From Pseudevernia furfuracea (Eukaryota > Ascomycota > Lecanoromycetes > Lecanorales > Parmeliaceae), in the NCBI GenBank assembly GCA_022315425.1, contig JAIUPT010000042.1, positions 682,001 through 746,000 on the forward strand: a DNA stretch of 64,000 nt, in the 5' to 3' direction. Within the stretch, counting starts at the first letter, position 1; every line of letters begins with the position of its first letter. Made by a program: the position numbers and the translations under genes. The notes below the pieces were generated by a model that was not told the DNA's origin, searched no databases, and saw only the letters and a program-made list of their open reading frames with translations. Positions 44,134 through 55,560 of the stretch are shown here, piece by piece.

Positions 44134-46413
44134 CTATGTTGAGACCCTCAACTCTGGTTTTTTTTTTGTTTTCTGATCTTCTTCTGTAGAATTTGCCTTC
44201 CATGCTGTCCCCAAACGCGCGTTCGGGCCAGTCGTGCAAAGAGGGAGCTTCTGAGTGAACAGTTGGCGGCGTGGAGGACGATTGACATCCTTGGGAAGAT
44301 CGACATCTTCCATGCTGACATCGTCTTTCCCTGATATGACCGTCAAGTCCTTTGCTTTGGTATTTGCTCCATATTGGGCTTTGAAGCCGGCCGTGTTTAA
44401 GACTCTGCGAAGCAAAGGTTTCCCCGTACGCTTGAGTCTGCATTGGGATTTGGCGTGCGTTTTTGGGTCAAAGGCGTTGTATTCCTGCTCAAACCAATCA
44501 GCAACTATGGACATGGCATGACGGAGGCCTGATGCGAACCTTGACTTTCCTGCTTCTGTGTTAGGCGCCGCCTTTCATAGTCCCAAGTCCACCTAAGCAA
44601 ACGTTGCCACATTTGTGGGTCCGCGACTTTCGGATTATCTACGATGTGGAATGACGCGACCATTTTATTGAAGGCATAGATATCGACCATACCATGGTCG
44701 GCACTGGGCTGTATTTGCAGGCTGCGGTAGGGATAATTCTGCACACTTGGTCAATACTTGGACCTCGGCGACCCATCTCATAGGACACATACCCGGAATG
44801 TAAGGTGCCATTTTTCGTCCCATTCTTTGCCACGGCGGAGGCGCGGCGCAAAGACTTCCCACCCCTCGAAAAGACAGAGAACGCCGCTGGCAAGATCTTT
44901 CTCCTTGCTGAGATAGACCCTCGCGCTTTGTACGAAGTCACATTCATCGCTACCTTCGACGGGCGCGAGCGCTGCGAGCCTGCAAAGGTCAAGTGGCCGA
45001 ACCGTGGATCCATTCTTCACGTGGGTAGCGTAGGTTTCTTCACCATAGAAACATAACCACTGAAGCATTCGAACCCAATTTTGAGGCCGATCTAGGATTC
45101 CATACGCCACGACGAAAATCCCATTTTTGAAGATCTCGATGTGGCCATCTGCGGGTCGAATCTGGAGGCTGTTAAATGGAGCTTCCTATGATCGAGTTTA
45201 GTAGCTACGCTCCACGAGGCGCGACGTACGTACGTACGTAAAACTCGATATGCCACGCTTTCCAGTCTCTCAGGTCATCCTTTTCCTCAAAGAAGAGGTA
45301 CGGGTTGAAGATTTTGAATGCTTGAATGTTTCTCGCGTTTACACTGCTTCGAGATTAGTAGTGTTTCTTTGGAGGTTTGATTGGAACGTAGAGATGAACC
45401 TCCGCAAACAGCTCGGCCAATGTCGCTTCGTCCGTCTCAGTTCGGCGGGTTTGTATCCAAGTATATCTATCCGGCCGGGTTGATGGATTTTGTCCATTGA
45501 TTTCGACATGTAGGTCCATTGCAGCACTTTACGCACTTAGTGCTGTCGCACATACTCGATTCCTTTGCGGCTTACCTCGTGAATGTTTCTTCATAGCATC
45601 TTTTGCACCAGCCACCAAACCGTCGTTGATGACAGACAAGGATGCGCCAGCGGTGAGCTCTACATCAATCTCAAGCTTCCAGATCCACTCTGCAGAAACC
45701 CTCTCGAATTCCAATCGTGAAGGTTCTTTGGCAGGTTGATTGGTTGCCTCAGAGCTAGTAGCATCCACGTTGGGCCGATCCCGAGGATTGCGAAAACGAC
45801 CACGATGACGACGGGCTGGGTGTCCCATGGACGATCGGAGCACCACGGCTGTCCTGTTCAGCTCTAGATGGATACTTAAGTGGCGCAATGATAGGTTGGT
45901 TGGTTCTAGCTGTGGCCGACGGCCCTGCTGTTTGCGGAGAACTTGTGACTAGCGATGTTGCATACGATGGGATAGTTTCTTGGCTGTCTAAAAGATTCAG
46001 AAGAGTCCCGTAAAAGGTTTCCCTGTGGACTTCAACCCCGAGCGCTTCAACATCTCCCCAATCCTTGTCGAGGTTCTTGCGAATGTGAATGAGGACCTTT
46101 GCTAATGGCATGAGCCTTATGTTTCCAGGGGCTATCTCCTGCAGGCTACATTCGCGCTTGATGTCGATGCCGAACCATTTTAACTCAGTCTCTCCCAACC
46201 CGAGCCCGACGGTTTGTTGTCAGTGAAAGGATTAGTAGCTTCATCATCTGCTCTGTACGAGCACCTTGTCCCGTTTGATTTTGTTGCCATCTTCGAGAGA
46301 CGCAGTATCCCGAAGACAACGTTGTGAGAGGTGACATAAGTTCTTAGCGAAAGTGACAGTGTGTATAAGCGATAGTAAGATGTGATACCTACTGTATCGC
46401 ATATTATGCGCAT
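44134..46413 (-). CDS. Unrecognised nine-exon protein
   Basis: Splice-site and phase tracing joins nine minus-strand exons: 46389-46413, 46265-46290, 45804-46189, 45576-45754, 45400-45535, 45238-45343, 44793-45185, 44546-44738 and 44134-44504, giving 604 aa. Strong branch points (CTACTAATCC, TACTAATC, CTACTAAAC) support introns 2, 5 and 6. Introns 4 and 8 are only 40-41 bp and the donor near 45803 is a choice among several, so these joins are less certain. The protein begins MRIICDTVDGNKIKRDK and has coherent ordered segments such as ELKWFGIDIKREC, WIWKLEIDVELTAG, FFEEKDDLRDWKAWHIEFY and YPYRSLQIQPSADHG. The tail is basic. No known domain, signal peptide or membrane segment is recognised. Confidence 0.6.
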
Positions 46414-46546
46414 GCACTCAATCGGCTGGGTGTCCGTTAGCACCGGAGTCTCAGCAGCAAGGCTGAGATCATGTGATCTACCATGCCATTCTCATAATGA
46501 TTTTAACACTCCGAAAATTTCTTGATGGCGGTTCGAAAATAAAACA

Positions 46547-48081
46547 TCAAACCACAGGATCATTTCCATAGTCCTCTTTCATCAGGACTGTCTCCAACCT
46601 CAGCCCCTCGTACCCTTTGCTCCTCCGGCCCTCAGAACTTTGAGATCCAGCGCTCTTATCGTCGGCTCCCCAATCAGCGGCCAGCGATAGCCACGGCGAA
46701 TTCTTCTCCGGCATGACGAAGTCTCCCTCTGGCCTCCTTGCCGAAGTTGGGCTTTGCACCTTCGGACTCTGCTCAAAACCGTAAACCTGGTCTGCAGTTT
46801 GAGAGAATTGGGATGAGTGCCACGTTGCTGTGCTTGATTCGCCGAAGAGTCTACGTCCAGCCGCTCTGATGAGCGGGCGGAGAGTGGGTAGACAGGCGCA
46901 GATGATGCCGACGCTAATCTCGACATTGGACCATATGATGGGGTCCACCGTGCTCCCTGTCATGAGTTAGCTCTGCAGTGGTGCTATTCGCTGATTACGG
47001 CGTTTGGATTGGGGGCAGTGGGAGACAAAAAACGACATTGCTTACAAGTGATATCGGCAATGTCAACATTAGCCACAGTGTACGCTCTTGCGATACTGGC
47101 GCCGCAGATGCTAAAATTATATTAGGCGAGAGCCCAGCAGGATTTTCAGGTTTCTACTTACAAGGCTCCCAGCAAGAATATACCACTCAACGACACCTTT
47201 GAGTTCCTCGACATCTGAAGCGTCCAAACGACCGAAAGCGGTAACGCCAAGATCCAGAAGTCCAGAACGACATTAATCACCGAAGTGGCAATCAGGTAGG
47301 CATTAATATTGTTACAATGCCCCATGATCTCGACTGGATTGATGGACCATGCAATGTGTATCGGCTTGCAGTGAAAGTCTGTCGGAAAAATAGTCGCAAT
47401 ACACCAGCTAAGAACAATGGCTTCGGTGATGTACGTTACGTATCTGAACCAATTGCGAGCTCCGAACAAGCGCAGGTAGAAGAGTAGGATCGAGGTCTTG
47501 ATGGCAGTGATGTTGATGGGACAGTGAATCTCGCTGACATAGACATCCTTTTTCACTATCAGCTCAAGGTCTCAATTGTTCGGTGGCTTGTGTAACCTTG
47601 AATTGCTCTGAAACTTGGTAGGGTGTTACCGTCTGGACGTGCCGTCCCATGCCATTGTCGATATCCTGAAGCCGGTTAGTTACAGGAAATTCTACTAGGT
47701 GGAAAAGTGGGTCTTACCGATGAAGACTATTGCGTATGACCCAAAAGACAGCACTTGGTAGTATTTTATTAGACGTGAGTAGACTGTGCCTTCGGGTGAC
47801 CTACCAGGCTGATCACAATGAAAGCATCGCTGAATTACAATTTCGCCATCAGTATTGCCTATTTGAGGGAGACCCGCAGAATATGTTTCAAGAGTAAAAA
47901 CTTCTGCTACATGTGTCTGAATGAGCAAACGAGACTCCGAAAATACGTACTCCCACCAGAAATTCGCTGCTGAGATGCGCCGGGATAATAGACGCAGGCT
48001 GACGGTGAAGGACGACAAAACTATGAAGATCACGCTGAACGCAACGAACGAAGGAGCGCTATTTTCATTCATGTCAATCAT
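46547..48081 (-). CDS. Rhodopsin/Pth11-like seven-helix membrane protein
   Basis: Fungal integral membrane protein of the large Pth11-related rhodopsin-domain family, thought to act as cell-surface receptors. Resolved exons: 47951-48081, 47805-47829, 47597-47665, 47162-47547, 47046-47110 and 46547-46956. Family signs are FWWDDAFIVISL, NGMGRHVQ, TSILLFYLRLFG, YLIATSVINVVLDFWILALP, RAYTVANVDIAD and IIWSNVEISVGIICACLPTLRPL (split over positions 46890-46940). No CFEM domain precedes it. A hydrophobic stretch VLSFGSYAIVFI at about 47710-47750 should complete the second helix, but no exon choice keeps frame through it to NGMGRH; either a small exon is missed, or there is a one-base indel. Skipping it is in frame but shortens the helix. 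Confidence 0.75.
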
Positions 48082-49246
48082 GTCGACCAGACCTTCTGTG
48101 ACTCATACCAGAGAGATGAAGATGTATCCTAATCATTGAAAAAAGAAGGCTGGAGTAGGGAGAAAGGACACAAACTTCGAGCATTAAAGACAGATACGAA
48201 CGGCACGGCACAAAATGCCATTGGCATCCGTTGGGGTCCCAACACAGCAATAAGTTATAAGTTATAACATCCAACTGCCTGCAACTACAGGCTAGGGCTG
48301 CATGAAAACAACCGTTGCAAGAGCACTAAGACACTGTTAGAGCCATAGCGAAATGCTTGATCCAACATTATGTTTAGGCTGGCTGGCGGAGCGGGGTAGT
48401 GGAGTAGCGGTGCGATCCGTCATTGCATCCAACAAGAACTGAAGGACGCAGAACCCAGATAGGTACTCTCTTCAAGGGGAACTTGGCAGCTTGACTGAAT
48501 CCATCCCCCAATCAATGTCTTGAGATTTAGTGTTCAGAGTTTGTGAATGGATAATGTGCGAATTTGAAAGAGCCGTTCGATATCAGGACCCTATTACCTC
48601 ATGCATGCCATCAGCTCAAGGGCTCCCACGTCAGCTCTTATGAACCCGCAGTCGCTCCTTGCACCGAGACCTTTGCTTTGGGGCTTTCCCAAGCATGCGA
48701 TAGCCATGGCCACCGAGGTAGCGTGGGTTCGCGTTCTTACTGGCACATTATTGAAAGATACCAAAACATGCTGAAAGGAAAAGATTGTCGAAGCCGAATC
48801 ATGGGGGCCCCTTACCTTAAGACTAGAGCTTGGCATCACCGGGTTTTGATTATGATGATAATCGAGCTTAGGGTTATGTACCTGCTCCATCCATATTTTG
48901 TAAGAGCAATGCTTAGTCTAGGTCATCTGCCTCTGGTTCGAAGTCCTTCTCGCCTTCATGTCTTGCCCCTTGCGTTTCTTGACTTGTCACTTTTTTATCT
49001 TCACCTCCTTTCTTTGGTTCTGCTTCTTCCTTCTCTACGTCCTCTTTGTGCAGCAAGGAGAAGACTACCACGAACAGCACTTCGTCCGTGTCTTTAATTT
49101 TGAGTACGTACCTGACACGTATGAGCAATGTAATATACAGGGCGGGGCGTGACTAGGGAGAGCAACGAGAGCCTACCGCAGGTAGTCCGTTCCTCCTAGA
49201 TAGGGTAACACCGACAACGAAAAGCCTGGAAGCTTAAGGGAAAAGC
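48082..49246. other. Intergenic, little seen
   Basis: About 1.17 kb. A minus-strand frame ending at 48913 has a very charged coding-like tail (EDVEKEEAEPKKGGEDKK), but no start or splice structure could be built. Otherwise nothing is recognised. Confidence 0.5.
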
Positions 49247-50008
49247 CTACTCATAGAAAATCAGCAAACTGTTTTCTTCGTCCACGCTCTTCTCCATCCA
49301 ACATTCTCCGCTCGAGCAAGAAGAGTCCAACGCACTGTTAAAATCCAGATATGGATTGAAGAAATCACACTCGTAGATCCTCCCCTTCTCCCACTCCCAT
49401 TCCTCCGTCTTCCCCTTCGTGAGAAAATGCTTCTTTCTCGCATCGCTTGTCTCTGGCACATTCTTGCCTTTCCTCCACTCTTCGCCTTCGCCGTCTCCTC
49501 CCTCCTCCAACACAATTTTCTCCCCTACTGGCTCTGGCAGACCCTTGCCATCTTCGACCTTCTCTCCGACCCGTAGAACATTGACGCTACTGAGTGCATT
49601 GCCGTAGAGATGCGGAGTATCGCTGTACAGATCCCCGTCCAATCCTGGGTCGATTGCCCATTTCACGATTCGTAATGCCGTACTAGTTCCCGGGGGCAGC
49701 CGATCGCGAATTGGTCGGTCGAAGCTGTTGCCGAAGACGAGGGCAGAACCAGGAATTGACTTGAGTGGGAGGAGCGTGAATGTGATGCTGTATTGGTCGT
49801 GTAGGTGGCCTGCGTGGGAGAAGTATGGGGACGTATTGGGAGAGTTGCGAGGTAGACCACGGTAGTTCTGAATCCGGACTGAGATTTTGGCGTCACAGAC
49901 GGCGGTGGATATGTGGGTTGGGGTAGGCTTGTTGACCCGTACGGTTTGGTGGGTGGTGGTGTCGTAGGAGGAGCCGGCGGTCACGCGAAGGAGGTATTGG
50001 TCTGCCAT
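49247..50008 (-). CDS. DUF1769 family protein
   Basis: Single-exon gene of 253 aa beginning at a true ATG (MADQYLLRVTAGSSYDTTTH). The N-terminal YLLRVTAGSSYD and VRVNKPTPTHI, the central YSITFTLLPLKSIPGSALVFGNSFDRPIRDRLPPG (spread over 49700-49810) and the end WEKGRIYECDFFNPYLDFN match the fungal DUF1769 family. Members are small, soluble-looking proteins of unknown function with homologues across ascomycetes. An acidic, glycine-rich insert (about residues 155-195) separates the two conserved halves. The coding strand turns from C-rich to G-rich around 49680. Confidence 0.88.
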   Translation of the reverse strand: MADQYLLRVTAGSSYDTTTHQTVRVNKPTPTHISTAVCDAKISVRIQNYRGLPRNSPNTSPYFSHAGHLHDQYSITFTLLPLKSIPGSALVFGNSFDRPIRDRLPPGTSTALRIVKWAIDPGLDGDLYSDTPHLYGNALSSVNVLRVGEKVEDGKGLPEPVGEKIVLEEGGDGEGEEWRKGKNVPETSDARKKHFLTKGKTEEWEWEKGRIYECDFFNPYLDFNSALDSSCSSGECWMEKSVDEENSLLIFYE

Positions 50009-50488
50009 GCTTTAGGTAAGGTGTGGGTGGGTGGAGATGGAACAACTATGTGCCTATCGTTGTAATAGGCATGGCTATATTGCTTGAAAGAGGATGTGAG
50101 ATGGTCTGAGCATGAGTACGATAAATCAACATTCTGACGGAATATGCGCAAACTCTCATGCTTTAGTATTCATAAGCTCTACAGATGGAACAGAGCGTCT
50201 AGGCTCTACGAGTAGTGAGTATCTGTTGGCTTTAAGTAATTTTCTGGGGTATCGAATAATGTAGATCTTAATCCAAAGGACTCCATCAAAGTGATCCTCT
50301 GCAAAATTCCTATAGCGCCGAAGCGAACCCCGTGTGAGGTGTAGACAAAGCGAGATGTATAGCCGGGGTCCCAGTCTTACGATAATCCATGCTCTTGTTT
50401 CAAGCACGAATGTAGATCCTCGTACTGCAACTGTACTGACGCAGCCAGGCTTCACAGTGACAAAGACCCGATACCGCTTCTGCACCCA

Positions 50489-50933
50489 TCATCGCTTCCT
50501 CTCAAAGTAGCCGCTCGATCCTAGTACTGCCACGCTCTGGTCCATAACCCATTCTCCCATGCCTAAGTATTTATCGACCCATTTCTTCAGCTCCTTGCTC
50601 TCAGAGATCTTGTCTGATTCAAATCTGGGGCTGAGTTTCCCACATTGGGGATATTGTTAGCCTTATGCATATTTTCGGTGAAAAATAATGTCGGGAGGAC
50701 GAACTCGGTTTTGGGAAAGGACTTGGGCTGGGGTTGTGCATACGTGAGGCCAGTTGAGCGTTTGACGCCTGCCAGAAAGGCCGAGACTGTGAGTGATTTT
50801 AGCCTGGAAACCTGCTAGCTGAGAAGATGGAGTCGTACTTAGTACTGCATCGAATGCATAGTGTGCCAGACGGCCAACCTGTTCATAGTATCAACAGATG
50901 CCCCGTCTATTTATATGGGTGCCTTACGACCAT
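50489..50933 (-). CDS. DUF1748 microprotein, four exons
   Basis: This gene is invisible to simple ORF search. Exons 50928-50933 (ATG GTC only), 50839-50878, 50744-50786 and 50489-50630 join in frame to 76 aa. It reads MVVGRLAHYAFDAVLISA, then FLAGVKRSTGLT, KELKKWVDKYLGMGEWVMD and QSVAVLGSSGYFERKR. This is the full DUF1748 pattern: a helix with GRLAHYAFDA, a short hydrophobic segment, and the closing GEWVMDQSVAxxGxSGYFERKR. The third intron (113 bp) carries a GGCTAACA branch point. Homologues occur from yeast to filamentous fungi; a function is not established as far as I know. It is divergent from pyruvate kinase. Confidence 0.92.
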
Positions 50934-51468
50934 GACGAACGTGTGGCGGCACGGAGCCTAGTCAAATCAACGACGGAGGGACTGCCTGGCTACTGCAGTT
51001 CAGTTTTGCGACAAGTAAGTTATATTTGTTTTTGTAAAACGTTCAAAGTTGGGCTCAGAGTGTGGGGATAATTGTTACGAGAGTCTGGTTAGTAGGCTCG
51101 GTACCTTAAAGTACATAGGATTCCATGTTGTTGATGGTTCCCCGGGTACTAAATGGCGCTAAGCCCTATTCACTAGCCTCGGCGACACAAACCCCTCGAA
51201 CGGAGCAGGCAAGAAATGTGTACGGCAACTTTTTTGTTTTTTGGGTATTTTATCGATAAGCTTGGAGCGCGGAGCTTCCCAGAGCGGTTGGCTCTCAACA
51301 TTTCTTTTCTGCTCAACCCACAGACCTTAGGCGACCTCTTACACCACCTTCAAAACCTGCCAGTTCCCTACAACATCAACATCATCATTCATCATTCACC
51401 TCTCACAGCTCTGAACAAAACCTCTCACCGGCCCCTTGAGAGCTTTTGCACAGCTAGGTACCTACAAC
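50934..51468. promoter_or_regulatory. Divergent promoter, DUF1748 and pyruvate kinase
   Basis: About 535 bp. Just upstream of the pyruvate kinase ATG lies a pyrimidine/CA-rich leader with ATCAACATCATC-type words (about 51370-51400), as is usual for highly expressed fungal genes. No specific glycolytic regulator site can be named. Confidence 0.45.
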
Positions 51469-53312
51469 ATGGCCGACTCCCTTGATCACCTGTCCTCTGG
51501 ACGCACTCGGATCGAATGGCTCTCAGGCTTGAATACCGAGTTCAAGCCCAAAACCAATTACCGCCGCACATCCATCATCTGCACAATCGGTATGCTTGCA
51601 TATCCGCCCCGCGACGGTGATTGAATGAGCTTCGCTGACTTGAGCATTCAGGCCCAAAGACCAATTCGGTGGAGAAGATCAACATGCTACGTAAAGCTGG
51701 GCTCAACGTCGTCCGCATGAACTTTTCGCACGGCGCATACGAGTACCACCAGTCGGTCATCGACCATTCCAGAGAAGCCGAGCGCCAAATGCCAGGCCGT
51801 CCTTTGGCCATTGCGCTCGATACAGTACGAGACCCTGCCCTATTCTAAGCAGATTCGCCGGCGGTGCTGATATGTGCAACAGAAAGGTCCTGAGATTCGC
51901 ACAGGTAATACGGTCGGAGATGCAGACATTCCAATTTCCGAGGGCCATGAGCTCAACATAACCACCGACGAGAAGTATGCCACTGCTTGCGATGAGAAAA
52001 ACATGTAAGCCAGTTGATGAATCGGTTACTTACGATTTGAGTTAACCCCGAAACAGGTACGTGGACTACAAGAACATTACCAAGGTCATTGAAGCCGGCC
52101 GAACTATCTACGTGGATGACGGAATCCTTGCGTTTGAGGTTCTGAAGGTCGTTGATGAGAAGACTCTCCACTGCCGATGCATCAACAACGGGAGAATTTC
52201 GTCCAAGAAAGGTGTCAACCTACCCAAGACCGACGTTGATCTGCCGGCTCTCTCAGAAAAAGATCAAAATGATTTGCGATTCGGTGTCAAGAACAACGTG
52301 GACATGGTTTTTGCTTCGTTCATCCGTCGTGGTGAAGACATCAAGGATATTCGTAGAGTCCTCGGTGAAGATGGAAAGGACATTCAGATTATCGCCAAGA
52401 TTGAGAACCAGCAAGGTGTGAACAATTTCGATGAGATTCTCAAGGAGACCGACGGAGTGATGGTTGCTCGTGGTGACCTCGGTATCGAGATCCCACCCGC
52501 TCAGGTCTTCATTGCGCAGAAGATGATGATTGCTAAGTGCAACCGCGCTGGAAAGCCCGTCATCTGTGCAACCCAGATGCTCGAGTCAATGACTAATAAC
52601 CCTCGTCCTACTCGTGCTGAAGTCAGTGATGTTGGAAACGCCGTGCTCGATGGAGCAGATTGCGTTATGCTGTCTGGTGAGACTGCCAAAGGCAACTACC
52701 CCAAAGAATCTGTCGCCATGATGCATGGCACCTGCTCCTTGGCCGAAGTTGCCATTCCTTACGTCAGCTTGTTCAACGATATGCGTGCCACGACCGAGAA
52801 GCCCGTAAGCCTGCTAGAGTCGGCGGCCATGTCCGCTGTGAGCACTAGCTTGGAGATGAACGCTGGCGCCATTCTTGTCCTGACTACGAGGTATTGTCCT
52901 CGCAGATGCTGCTTCGACCACGCTAATGCTCGCATAGTGGCAATTCTGCCCGGATGATCTCGAAATATCGTCCTGTATGCCCAATCATCATGGTCACTCG
53001 CAATCCTACTGCCTCTCGAGTATGTAATACAGCTCCGACTAAATCCTCGCTAACCAGAAACAGTACTCACATTTGTACCGCGGGGTCTACCCATTCTTGT
53101 TCCCAAGGAACAAGCCAGACTTCAAGGAAACGGATTGGCAGGAAGATGTGGACGGCCGACTCAAGTGGGGTATCAAGTCAGCCATTGATCTTGGCATCTT
53201 GAATGAGGGAGATATGGTCGTCTGTGTTCAAGGCTGGCGCGGAGGAAAGGGGCACACCAACACTATCCGTATTGTCCCTGCAAAGGAGGACTTGGGTCTT
53301 ACTGAGCCATGA
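51469..53312 (+). CDS. pkiA: Pyruvate kinase
   Basis: Catalyses phosphoenolpyruvate + ADP to pyruvate + ATP, the last step of glycolysis, in the cytosol. Six exons (51469-51589, 51652-51824, 51883-52004, 52057-52890, 52938-53019, 53064-53312) give 526 aa, the normal fungal length. Clear motifs: RTSIICTIGPKTNSVEKI, GLNVVRMNFSHG, KGPEIRTG, the Mg/K-dependent active-site segment MVARGDLGIEIPP (about residue 274), CATQMLESMTNNPRPTRAE and MLSGETAKGNYP. The C-terminal allosteric domain is complete (PIIMVTRNP, YRGVYPFLF, VCVQGWRGGKG). Introns 4 and 5 are 47 and 44 bp. The start ATG is preceded by CTACAAC. A single housekeeping copy is likely. Confidence 0.98.
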
Positions 53313-54167
53313 GGACCAATCCAGAATTGAAGATGCTGCTTCATGGCGATGAATATTGGTTGAAAAATGAAAGGTTCATGACTACTAGATAATCGTCCTT
53401 GCATACATTGTTTCCAATATGAAGAGATGAGAGAGCTGTGTGTGTACTCTACTAGACCTGCAGCGTAGCTTGCAGATGCTACCGCCATCGCACGGTTACG
53501 TAAACAGGATTTTAACGAACAAGGCTCCTCCTTTCCTTCACGGCAGATGGACTGTAAAACTTTGTCAGCCCATGAAGAGCGCGACAACGGAAGAATAGGG
53601 GCTGCCGAACGCTGAGTGTGCAACTCCCGGCATAGGAATCCAACAGAATGATAGTTGAGATGGCAGCATTACTCGCCAAACGCTCGTTCAGAGCGAGTCG
53701 TTTGCTGTCTAACGCCATGATAGAGGTGGATGGGATGCGCTTTTGCCTATGCGCCTTTTGATGGTGCGCCCATACTCTACGCAAGGCGCTGGGCAAAGGC
53801 GCATGTCCTCCGCCAAAAGGCGCACCACCAAAGGCGCATCCCACCAGAGACGTGACTCTTTATCTGTATGCAAGAAGTTCTATTCATGCTATGAACCTAA
53901 TTCGGCTTTCACCGTCTCCGCCAGCCTTTTCGGGCTTTTTGTGAGGCTGGCTGGCTTGGCAGAACTCAGCTAAAGTGACATACTATAAGATACCTCCTGC
54001 AGCAGACGCTTGCTTGACTTCTCGCTGATACCTTGTGCGCATTTCTCCGCCGCTTTGCGTTGCGCGCGCTTACTTATAGCGACGGCGTGCACCCAACCTA
54101 AGTTGTCGTTAGCCGAGAAAACCGGCATAGTAATGAGATTAATAGTTAAAAAGGGGGGGGGGGGGGC
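53313..54167. other. Intergenic with a palindromic element
   Basis: About 850 bp downstream of pyruvate kinase. It contains the inverted-repeat element at 53731-53843 and a G run of about 13 at 54154-54167. No gene was seen. Confidence 0.6.
53731..53843. mobile_element. 113-bp MITE-like inverted-repeat element
   Basis: The segment begins TGGGATGCGC and ends GCGCATCCCA, a perfect 10-bp terminal inverted repeat, with further paired words inside (GCGCCTTTTG, CAAAAGGCGC and variants). The whole could fold into a long hairpin. No clear target duplication flanks it. A miniature inverted-repeat transposon or a foldback repeat are the main options. Confidence 0.5.
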
Positions 54168-55560
54168 TCACGGCTCGGCTTTGAACTTGCCGCCTGTAAC
54201 CAGCGTGAAGAAGTGTGTATTGGTTGCATTGTTGGGGGCTGCTTGAGCGGTTAGGATGGACTGTGGTTTTTGATAGGCCTGTGGTGGTTTGGTCAGAAAC
54301 ATGCAGATTATATCAAAAATTGTGGGAGAAGATGTGCGGGAAAAGTTAAGTGAGGTGGTGGCTGGTTTGCGAGAACATAGGTAAGATGCCTGCGCTCGGC
54401 GATCATAGTAGTCGTTGACGATTTTCGACGCGCGTTTTTGACTTGGCTTTAATGCTACTACTGCGTATACCTTCGCCATTCTATTCTTCTTCCGCATTAG
54501 GAGAAGCAACCGCAGCGGCGTCGAGGGCAGGAAAGATGAGCGGTGCACAAGTGACAGACATCTCTGCCTCGCCGTGGGTCTCGCCACTGGAGCTGCTTCA
54601 TCTTCTCCTTGACATCCTCTAGCATTTTTGGCTCTTCTGAACTTCCTGATTCAGCAACCGTTGTATCTGGCTGGACCTCTCCGCCATACTTCGCAATTGC
54701 AGTGGCGCCCAGATCTACCCGTTCTATGCCAACCTCTGGCCGATCGCTACCACTAGTCTTGTACGTGACAATCATGGCATAAAGCCTTTTGGGTGTAAAC
54801 AATTCCTTGTTCATCTGTGCCAGAAATTTGTTCGTGCGGTACCATTCTTGAATCTCCTGTCCAATCCCTGCCGCCGCCTGGACCTGCACATTTTGAGGTT
54901 AGTCTGGCTTTTTTGAGGCAAAGAAATCAGATTACAAAACATGCTTGAGGAGCATGATGAAAATCCCGAGACACGGCTTGGGGCTCAAATACGGTATAGA
55001 TGGGGAGGAAGTTATTCCGAAAAGTGCACTTACGGCCTGCACCGTAAGACCAATAATAGGGTCCGGGTAGGCACCTGCGATTGCGGGGGCGATCATAACG
55101 ACGTCGAAGATGGGCGACGCTTCTACAGCTTTGTGAAGATCCTTGAGGAAGCGGAGGAATGCACAGGTTGGTACGCACAGGTTGGTACGCACGTACGAAG
55201 CCACGGGATTTGGTGCCGAGGCGACGTTGGGGTACAATGACTGGGAAAGGGAGTTTTTGCATCGATATCCGGGAGGGCCCGTTACTGGCTGCTGAAGCTC
55301 GCGCCTTGTTGTTAAGGCGCTCCTCGGGATTCTCGTTATCTTTTTCGTTACTTGATGCAGGGTTTTTGTCTTCCCCCTCGGCAGCGCCTCGTCAAGCGCC
55401 CAATCTGCTTCATCACGATCCATATCGTCATCTCCTTTCTCATCTAGGACCAACTCATGGGTTGGTGCCTGTCCTTCTGTTGGCTCAGCTTGGCGCTCGC
55501 AATAAGCTCATCGGCCAGCTCAGCCAGGACGTCGACATAGACCGAGCCTTTTCTTTCCAT
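54168..55560 (-). pseudogene. Decayed member of an uncharacterised fungal family
   Basis: Family-like segments appear in order on the minus strand but in different frames: DEADWALDEALP, then FPVIVPQRRLGTKSRGFVRA, then FLRFLKDLHKAVEASPIFDV with a hydrophobic stretch, then QEWYRTNKFLAQMNKELF, then GEAEMSVTCAPLIFPALDAA, then KIVNDYYDRRAQASY and the terminus FFTLVTGGKFKAEP. I recall this order in intact fungal proteins of unknown function. Here the frame changes without usable introns at about 55165-55200, where a perfect 14-bp tandem duplication lies, and again at about 54590-54600. A stop follows LDAAAVASPNAEEE. Some changes might be introns I missed, but at least two look like true disruptions. 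Confidence 0.55.
55165..55192. repeat. 14-bp perfect tandem duplication
   Basis: AGGTTGGTACGCAC occurs twice in direct succession (55165-55178 and 55179-55192) inside the decayed gene. Fourteen is not a multiple of three, so it shifts frame; removing one copy alone does not restore the downstream family frame. Confidence 0.9.

Noticed and set aside
48930..48960. GGTTCGAAGTCC as a possible tRNA B box
   Set aside because: No matching A box, acceptor stem or cloverleaf could be drawn around it.
50156..50485. 109-codon minus-strand ORF
   Set aside because: It lies directly downstream of the DUF1748 stop in another frame, with no ATG support or recognisable domain. It is more likely 3' untranslated sequence.
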